Shown here piece after piece: positions 54,468 to 61,050 of a stretch of DNA of 64,000 nt; within the stretch, counting starts at the first letter, position 1; each line of letters begins with the position of its first letter. Below the pieces are notes generated by a model, which worked only from the letters and a program-made list of their open reading frames with translations, had not been told where the DNA came from and did no database searches. The translations under genes were made by a program, and so were the position numbers. Origin of the DNA: Dyadobacter koreensis (GTDB taxonomy: Bacteria; Bacteroidota; Bacteroidia; Cytophagales; Spirosomataceae); assembly GCF_900108855.1 (NCBI RefSeq), contig NZ_FNXY01000003.1:434001-498000 (forward strand). The letters are read 5' to 3'.

Positions 54468-54484
54468 GTATAAATCTTATATTT

Positions 54485-57400
54485 CTATTTTTCCATCGGA
54501 TGTTCTTTCAGCAATTGATCGGGAGAATAAAAATCTTGTTTGCTTTCCGTCGCCGCTCTCACTTTCTTAACCCGCTCCGGCAGAATAGCAGAGCCTTGAT
54601 TTCCAAATGAATTTCTAACGTAGGTCAATACAGCCGCCATTTCTTCGTCATTTAGCAAACCGCCAAACGGAGTCATCGGCACTTGCCCCGGATACTTTTT
54701 ACCACTCACTTCGATCGGCCCAAGAAGACCTTTCAGCGCAAGTTTTATCAATCGATCTTCACTACCCAACACCCACTTATTTGCCGTAAGAGGTGGAAAT
54801 CCAGATGCCGTCAAACCCTTACCATCGGCCTGGTGGCATGTGGTGCAGTAACCTTCCTTGCCATAGATCACCTTTCCTGCATTGAATAATTCCAGTTCCT
54901 TGCCTTTTAATAATGATTTGGCCACAACCTCTTTTTCCTTCTTGACAGGAACCCCATTTAAATGCGCAACAGCAGTTTCATAGGCATGAATAGACCATTC
55001 GTCAAGCGGCTTTTTTCTGGCCTCCGCAAGAATTGGCAAACCTTTTTCTTTTCCGATCCATGATGCCGCTACAATCGCAGCAAGTCGCACCCGGCTGTTT
55101 TCATCTTTCGCAGCCTGCATTAATAGCGCCGCCTGGTCAGGAACCTGGTGTCCGGTATAGCGGACCACATTTACAGCTGCCGCCCTCGCATGGTAATCCT
55201 TTGCATTAAGAACTTGTTTAAGAAGTTTTTGATCAACTTTATCCATACCCCAGCTCACCCACAGACCTTCCAGCATATGATGTTCATAACGAGGATGATT
55301 TTTGTCTAATTTAGCAACCCATGAATTCAGTTTTGATAAGACCTGGTTTACATCACGGCCACGCAGTTCACGGCGCGTTCTATATCGTGTTCTATATTCG
55401 GGAAGTTTCAAATTCTCCAATAATTCCTCAATACTTGCACCGTCAATCTTCGCTGGTTTTACTAACGGTCTCGACGGATAGGTAATTCTGTAAACTCTAC
55501 CGTGCGAATGATCTCTCAAAGGATCACGCGCGTTATGCTGCATGTGACCAATAAGGATATTATGCCAGTCAATCAGATAAAGAGAGCCGTCAGGTGCAAA
55601 TTCCATATCGACAGGACGGAAATTTCTGTCTTCACTGACAACAAGATCCGCGCGATGTTTGCTGGAATAACCCGTCCCGTCATCTTTGAGCGTATGCTCT
55701 TTCATACCCAAAAAACCGATCGTATTGTTGATCAGAAAATCACCCTGGATATCATCGGGGAAATGACGGCTTGATACGAATTCTAAACCGGACGTCGGGC
55801 GGACACGGTGCGCATCCTCTACCAGCTGCGCTGATTTATGCGTGTACTCGCCATACCTTGGCAATACAGATCCTGGCATCATCCAACGTACATCAGGACT
55901 CGAAGTTTCTGCAAAAAATGGCTGCCCCCAATCGTCAAAAGCAATTCCCCACGGATTTGGAATTGAAAGTTGCGCCGTCCGTTCCAATTTTTTGAGCTGC
56001 GGTGCATATCTGTAAAAGCCTCCGTTTGTAGCGCGTACCGTTCCATAGGAAGTTTCAACATCTGTATGAAGAAAAACGCCCTCTCCGGAATAAATGGCAC
56101 CGGATGGATCAACCGTAAACGCGTGACTGTTATGGTGCGTATCATGGTCATCAAATCCGCTTAACAGAATTTCACTCTTATCTGCTTTTCCATCACCATC
56201 CGTATCAATGAGAATTTTAAGATTCGTGCCCTGTGATACGTAAACTCCTTCTTTGGCAATTTCAAAACCCAACGGAAGATGCAAGCCATCAGCGAAAACC
56301 GTTTGTTTATCTGCCTTCCCATCTCCGTTAGTATCTTCAAAAATGATGATTTTGTCATCCGGTTTTGAGTCGCCCGGTTTGTAATGCGGATAACTTGGCA
56401 TGGTCGAAACCCAAAGTCTGCCTTTGTTATCAAAAGACATCTGCATTGGTTTGGCTAAATCCGGAAACTGCTCTTCTGACGCAAAAAGCTCGATTTTATA
56501 GCCTTCCGGGACTTTCAATTTTTTCAGCGCGTCTTCTCCATAAAGATATTCAAGACTTCCGTTTTTCTCCGGATTATAATTTGTTTTCACCTCTGGCAAA
56601 GGTGTTGTGTTTTTATCCGCGGCCGCAAGATCCATTTTTTCACCTTTCGAGGCAGCCAGCCAGATCGCCTGATCACGAATGGCAGTCAACTCGCGGATTT
56701 TATTGATTTCGGCAGGATAATTGTCCTGTCCAAATGGATTGTACCGACGGCCATAAACGTGTACCCCGTTTGGGATTTTATAATCATTATGCCACATCCA
56801 GTTTTTTTCAAGTACAGCGTCGTGTACCAGCTTTCTATTTGCTTCCGCTTTCGGCAGCGCTTTTCCAAAAACATTATCAGAAAGCAACAAAGCCAGCTTT
56901 TTATAACCTTCTTCATTTAATTGCGAACCATCGATCGTCAAATCTTCCTTACTTTCAGCATACCATTTTTGCGACGGCGTGAAAGCATCTACGAAAAGTA
57001 CCTTGTTCAGATCTGCGACTTCTTTCATCGCTTTGGTATATAGCGACAAATTTTCATTTTCCTTTTTGCCATTTGGAATATCAAATTTTGCTGACAGATC
57101 TTCAAAAGCAATCGGAGATACAATGGCTAGTTGAGGAGGCGTTGCACCGTTGTAATTTTGACTTAAAGTGTGTTTGATAAATGCGTCAAGTTCCGCCTTA
57201 TAATTTGCCAATCCTTCTTTGCCCTGAAAAGATTCGCTGTATCCAAAAAAGGCAACGATCACATCCGTTTTCAGCCGGGTCAGCCATTCGTCCGGCGATT
57301 CAAAGTGCCCTTCGCTATTAGAATTTTTTGCATATTCAGTCTGAAATTTTTCGGCTCCGGGAAACGCCCAGGGTAAATTTCTGCTGGCGTGAGGGCGAAA

Positions 57401-57655
57401 TCCTGGTGTGTCTCCGCCGTCGCACATATTCCGGATGTAAAGCAAACTATCCGGATAACGAACCTGCATTTCTGTTTCAAAATGCCCGTAGTTCATCATC
57501 CTTGACCCAAGGTTTCCACCGAGCAGAATAATACGGGCGTTTTTTTTGATTTTCAGCGAATCAGATTCGCTGAACTGAAAAGCACTAAAAGCAATGACGA
57601 TCAATCCAAATACAATGAATAATCCATTGACGCTTTTTTTTACGGGTTTAGTCAT
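54485..57655 (-). CDS. Pseudo-SGNH / PVC-type dehydrogenase / HEAT / cytochrome c fusion protein
   Basis: 1056 residues. After an N-terminal hydrophobic anchor (GLFIVFGLIVIAFSAFQF) comes an SGNH-hydrolase-like domain (about 38-270). Its block I reads LLGGNLGSRM where GDS is expected, and the C-terminal DxxH block reads DGSQLNEEGYKKL without His, so it is probably inactive. Next is a membrane-bound-dehydrogenase-type beta-propeller (about 370-720) with two DxNGDGKADK calcium-like loops and GEGVFLHTDVETSYG. A HEAT-like helical stretch follows (about 790-900). The C-terminus is a c-type cytochrome with CTTCH near 945 and VPMTPFGGLL as the likely Met ligand. Such PVC-type proteins are linked to extracytoplasmic sugar or alcohol oxidation. 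It lies 73 nt after the ThuA gene. Confidence 0.88.
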   Translation of the reverse strand: MTKPVKKSVNGLFIVFGLIVIAFSAFQFSESDSLKIKKNARIILLGGNLGSRMMNYGHFETEMQVRYPDSLLYIRNMCDGGDTPGFRPHASRNLPWAFPGAEKFQTEYAKNSNSEGHFESPDEWLTRLKTDVIVAFFGYSESFQGKEGLANYKAELDAFIKHTLSQNYNGATPPQLAIVSPIAFEDLSAKFDIPNGKKENENLSLYTKAMKEVADLNKVLFVDAFTPSQKWYAESKEDLTIDGSQLNEEGYKKLALLLSDNVFGKALPKAEANRKLVHDAVLEKNWMWHNDYKIPNGVHVYGRRYNPFGQDNYPAEINKIRELTAIRDQAIWLAASKGEKMDLAAADKNTTPLPEVKTNYNPEKNGSLEYLYGEDALKKLKVPEGYKIELFASEEQFPDLAKPMQMSFDNKGRLWVSTMPSYPHYKPGDSKPDDKIIIFEDTNGDGKADKQTVFADGLHLPLGFEIAKEGVYVSQGTNLKILIDTDGDGKADKSEILLSGFDDHDTHHNSHAFTVDPSGAIYSGEGVFLHTDVETSYGTVRATNGGFYRYAPQLKKLERTAQLSIPNPWGIAFDDWGQPFFAETSSPDVRWMMPGSVLPRYGEYTHKSAQLVEDAHRVRPTSGLEFVSSRHFPDDIQGDFLINNTIGFLGMKEHTLKDDGTGYSSKHRADLVVSEDRNFRPVDMEFAPDGSLYLIDWHNILIGHMQHNARDPLRDHSHGRVYRITYPSRPLVKPAKIDGASIEELLENLKLPEYRTRYRTRRELRGRDVNQVLSKLNSWVAKLDKNHPRYEHHMLEGLWVSWGMDKVDQKLLKQVLNAKDYHARAAAVNVVRYTGHQVPDQAALLMQAAKDENSRVRLAAIVAASWIGKEKGLPILAEARKKPLDEWSIHAYETAVAHLNGVPVKKEKEVVAKSLLKGKELELFNAGKVIYGKEGYCTTCHQADGKGLTASGFPPLTANKWVLGSEDRLIKLALKGLLGPIEVSGKKYPGQVPMTPFGGLLNDEEMAAVLTYVRNSFGNQGSAILPERVKKVRAATESKQDFYSPDQLLKEHPMEK

Positions 57656-57728
57656 TTTAATTTATGATAATTTATCCATGGTGTAGGAACGCACTCTCAT
57701 TCAATTGCAACAGTTCTTTCTTGTAAGG

Positions 57729-58625
57729 TCATTTCGCCTCTCTGTAAGGAACCTGGATATCGATCTTCCCTTTCCAGGTTTTAGGCACTTTCTGACCTAA
57801 TTCCCAGTGAATTGCATTGATAACAAGACGCTGGAAAGGTTCCAGTTTGAAGTCGTCCGGATGCCCCATGGTTGTCATAAAAACTTTTCCGCCGAAAGAA
57901 TTGGTACCCGTCCAGGCAACCGGATTTTCAACATCCTGTTTGTCCGGATCAACAGACTTACCCATTAGTAACCAGGTTGACCCTTTTGTTGGATAGTCAG
58001 GAAGAACGCGGTATAGCCAGGAACGCACGTGGAATTTTGGTGAGACGCCGGTAAGTACCGGATTTTTGGCCTGCTCGGGAATGACCGTAACATCGGTACT
58101 GCTTTTATGTCCATAATGCGTATGAGCAGCTTTTCCACCCCAGCCCGGAGGTGAATTCAATGCAAATTCTCCGAAAGCATTCCATTTTTCGTTCTCATCA
58201 CCTTTTGGATAATTGAAAGCATGTGTGGTTGTCCGAAAGCCCATAACCGGTTTCCCAGATTTCAGATAAGCATCAATATGAGCCAATTGCTCCTTTGGCA
58301 GCTGTCGCCAGCGAAGATAAAAAACGGCCAGGTCCGCATCTTTCAAAGACTCCAGGCCAGGAATATTCTTCTCGGAGTTATGGTCAGGAGAAGCTTTTAA
58401 AACGGTGGTACGCATGCCATAGTTTTTTTCAAGTTCAGCAGCAATAAGTGGAAGAGTTTCTTCACCGCTATACTCGTGATCGCCGGTAACGAAAACTACC
58501 AACGGTTTTTTCGACTTAGAGTCTTGGGCAAAAACATTTGTTTTTGAAGTAAATATGCAGCAGAATACCGCACAAAGGAATAGTAACAGGTTAGGTCTTA
58601 ACATCATTTTTCGATTTGCATCCAT
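57729..58625 (-). CDS. ThuA-like domain secreted protein
   Basis: 298 residues with a signal peptide (MLRPNLLLFLCAVFCCIFT and a VFAQ site); the ATG at 58625 adds a few residues before it. The GATase1-like ThuA fold shows PLVVFVTGDHEYSGEETLP, KDADLAVFYLRWRQLPKEQ, GKPVMGFRTTTHAFNYPKG, and the C-terminal FMTTMGHPDDFKLEPFQRLVINAI. ThuA proteins help use trehalose and related disaccharides, but the secreted Bacteroidota forms have no known reaction. It is upstream of, and probably cotranscribed with, the cytochrome-fusion gene, a common pairing in these genomes. Confidence 0.9.
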   Translation of the reverse strand: MDANRKMMLRPNLLLFLCAVFCCIFTSKTNVFAQDSKSKKPLVVFVTGDHEYSGEETLPLIAAELEKNYGMRTTVLKASPDHNSEKNIPGLESLKDADLAVFYLRWRQLPKEQLAHIDAYLKSGKPVMGFRTTTHAFNYPKGDENEKWNAFGEFALNSPPGWGGKAAHTHYGHKSSTDVTVIPEQAKNPVLTGVSPKFHVRSWLYRVLPDYPTKGSTWLLMGKSVDPDKQDVENPVAWTGTNSFGGKVFMTTMGHPDDFKLEPFQRLVINAIHWELGQKVPKTWKGKIDIQVPYREAK

Positions 58626-58803
58626 TGTTTTCCAATGGAAATCTTATGAAAGAAAATTTTAAAAGGCTTAGCTTGGTAAGTCGCAAAACGGATCAATCTA
58701 CCGATTGAAAGATTGTTTTTAACATTCCTTCCCAAGGTTTCCAAAGTAAGACTAAATTGTCCTACTTTTCCCTTACTTTTTCATAAACAAAACGAATACT
58801 GCG

Positions 58804-59553
58804 TTAGAAAAATTTAAGACCGAGTGTTAATTCTACTCTTGATAAATCTTCAAATTTTTCCTGGGAGAGCTTAATCGTTTCCGTAACGCCACCCATTTTT
58901 CTTCTGAATTTATAGGACGTTCCCAGATAACAAGCTCCTGAAATATTCAAAGCGAAATGATTGCCGAGCTTTTGTTCCAAACCAACGGAAACAGCCCAGC
59001 CCATTGCGTTGCCTCGGTTCGTAAAATCTTTACTGTCCGACATTCCTTTATTTACATACGACTGATATCCCATAGCAAAACTTGCTAAAACTGATGTCGT
59101 ATTATTTTTAAAAGGATGCTGGTAAAGAACTGAAGGACCGACAAACTGAACGGTAATGTCATCGGAATTTCTTTTATCGAAATCTCCCTGACTTTTGAAA
59201 AGATTGTATTTCATACCCAAAGCTACCTGTGGCAGAATAAACCGATAAATGTCAGCCCCGATCGAATAGCCGGATTTCAGGTTTCTAAGATATTTTGAAT
59301 ATGGAGTATTGGTACGAGCACCCTTATTCGGTAAACGGTAACTATATCCTCCGCTCAATCCAAAGGCCCATTTTCGATTAAAAACAGGTTGAATTTGTTT
59401 TTTAACAATATCAATTCGTTCTTCTGAAACCATCGTTGAATCAACAATACTAAATGTCGAATCTGCTTTTAAAACACCGGTAGTATCCTGCGCTTTTAAA
59501 GGGCCTGAAGCAAGAAATACCAAAAAGATGATAACAGCTAAAATTTTATTCAT
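58804..59553 (-). CDS. Putative outer-membrane beta-barrel protein
   Basis: 249 residues from the ATG at 59553; a TTG at 59562 is in frame. It has a signal peptide (MNKILAVIIFLVFLASGPLKAQ). The mature part begins with a Thr/Ser/Asp linker, then alternating strands with aromatic ends (FGLSGGYSYRLPNKGA, GYSIGADIYRFILPQVALGMKYNLF, VQFVGPSVLYQHPF, SVLASFAMGYQSYV, LGNHFALNISGACYLGTSY) and a C-terminal Phe (LGLKFF) typical of BAM substrates. The exact family is not clear; it resembles PorT-like small barrels. It is monocistronic with a -7 box upstream. Confidence 0.75.
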   Translation of the reverse strand: MNKILAVIIFLVFLASGPLKAQDTTGVLKADSTFSIVDSTMVSEERIDIVKKQIQPVFNRKWAFGLSGGYSYRLPNKGARTNTPYSKYLRNLKSGYSIGADIYRFILPQVALGMKYNLFKSQGDFDKRNSDDITVQFVGPSVLYQHPFKNNTTSVLASFAMGYQSYVNKGMSDSKDFTNRGNAMGWAVSVGLEQKLGNHFALNISGACYLGTSYKFRRKMGGVTETIKLSQEKFEDLSRVELTLGLKFF

Positions 59554-59621
59554 TGATCTCAAAAACTCAATTGTATTTCAAATCTCCTCGACTTAAAAGT
59601 GGTTTATTGTCGAAATGATCT

Positions 59622-59629
59622 CAAAGATA
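59622..59629 (-). promoter_or_regulatory. Candidate Bacteroidota -7 box for the beta-barrel gene
   Basis: Minus strand reads TATCTTTG, an exact TAnnTTTG match, 68 nt before the ATG at 59553. No matching -33 TTG seen. Confidence 0.42.
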
Positions 59630-59727
59630 CAACTTATAGTTTACGACGATAAAGTTAGGCTGAATTGTCGTCGACGATTCGATTCTTTCTGAGAAGTTAT
59701 TTCAAAAAATACCCTCCTGGATTAAAT

Positions 59728-61050
59728 TTATTTCGAAAGAATTGGTTTCACACCAGCTGTTTTCACTTTCTCAACAATAAATTCACCAACTCTCCTCCCC
59801 TGTTCCTGTCCATTTTCAATAGCGTCACGGTAATGAATTCCTCCATATAACCGGGAAATCGCAGCTTCTTCAGCTGCCTGACGGAAGGACTGAAAATCTC
59901 TCGTCGGTAAGTCGAAAATCACTTCTGTATTGTCGGTAAAAGAAAATTTATCTCCCAGGAAATACGTAAGCGTTTCGGCGACCGCAGTGGAAATAACACT
60001 ATGCCCGCTCGTATATTCGGGGAATGGTGGTGTTTGCAAAAGTGGCTGCCAGCGCGGATCGATGTACCGGTTAATCACGGTTTCCGGACGAACCCGGCTG
60101 CTTCGGTATTTTTCGTCCCAACAACTAATAAATGCATCCATCAAAGTTGCTGCCACAATGGAGTGAATCATAATTCCGTGATCGAGATCTACTTTTGCTT
60201 TTGCCGTGGCAATGCTCGTGATATTCATCCAGTGACCGCCCGGACTTATTTTTTTAAATCCAATTGCCATATGACCAGACGTATTTATCGCAAACGGATT
60301 ACAATCCCAGTAGGAAGCGATGAAGCGTGTTCCCTCATTCAATTTGTTCCCGGCTTCGTAAACTTCATAAGCCAATTTATAAAAATCGCTGGTGCTGTCT
60401 TTACTAAAAACAACCGGTGGCTTTGGTTTGAACTGTCCGCAGGAATCAATCACCATCGGGCGGATTGTTTTCCAATGCGGCTCAATTCCCTCGATATAGC
60501 CCGGAGGCGTAGGAAACCAATAGGCCTCACCTTTCAATGGCCGGTACCGAAGACGTGTGCTCAGTTTTGAATAATTGTCTTTACTCGAAAAATTGATCAT
60601 TTTTTTTGCAACTTCTTCCGCCACAGCGATGGATTGTCCAATTGTCTGGTCGGTATAACCTTCCTTTTTCAAATCTGCAAGGAGCTTTTTCTGATCTTCT
60701 TCAAGCATATAGCCCGATGGCAGAATAATTCGCCCTGTTTCCAGAATACAATATAAAGCTGCAATCTTGTAGTCGTAAGCCGTTTTTATTTCAATGTCAA
60801 TTTTCCCAAGTTCTTTAATGTAGGCAGATGGCGAAACAATTGTTTTATTATTCTGGGCTACAATCTCCTGAGCACCCAACAGGCAATAGGTGTAAAATCG
60901 ACTGGCGGCAGGTGGATTGGCAACGTCATGGATCATGACCATTGTCAGGGAAAAAATGGCAGGTTGTAAAAAACGATCCAGCTCTTTTTTTGAATTTTGA
61001 GCAGTTACAAAATGACTTAGAAACAAACTTAACAGAAGGAGTTTTTTCAT
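59728..61050 (-). CDS. Vanadium-dependent haloperoxidase-like / PAP2-superfamily protein
   Basis: 440 residues with a signal peptide (MKKLLLLSLFLSHFVTAQ). The vanadate or phosphate pocket of the PAP2/haloperoxidase fold is complete: KYRSSRVRP (K314, R321), EYTSGHS (SGH at 348-350) and SRLYGGIHYRD (R400, H406). Bacteroidota members of this group are annotated as either haloperoxidases or phosphatases, and no sequence feature here decides between them. It is periplasmic or cell-surface. Its ATG overlaps the TAA stop of the VCBS gene by one base (TAATG), which points to translational coupling and a linked function. Confidence 0.9.
   Translation of the reverse strand: MKKLLLLSLFLSHFVTAQNSKKELDRFLQPAIFSLTMVMIHDVANPPAASRFYTYCLLGAQEIVAQNNKTIVSPSAYIKELGKIDIEIKTAYDYKIAALYCILETGRIILPSGYMLEEDQKKLLADLKKEGYTDQTIGQSIAVAEEVAKKMINFSSKDNYSKLSTRLRYRPLKGEAYWFPTPPGYIEGIEPHWKTIRPMVIDSCGQFKPKPPVVFSKDSTSDFYKLAYEVYEAGNKLNEGTRFIASYWDCNPFAINTSGHMAIGFKKISPGGHWMNITSIATAKAKVDLDHGIMIHSIVAATLMDAFISCWDEKYRSSRVRPETVINRYIDPRWQPLLQTPPFPEYTSGHSVISTAVAETLTYFLGDKFSFTDNTEVIFDLPTRDFQSFRQAAEEAAISRLYGGIHYRDAIENGQEQGRRVGEFIVEKVKTAGVKPILSK

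Larger units (their letters stand above)
54007..54484. other. 478-nt intergenic region between gyrB and the cytochrome-fusion gene
   Basis: It contains the gyrB -7 box (54062-54069) and leader hairpin (54029-54054) at the left. At the right it holds the terminator of the next gene (54427-54467). The middle, about 54080-54395, is AT-rich with only a 22-codon frame (54148-54216) and no family signal. Confidence 0.6.
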
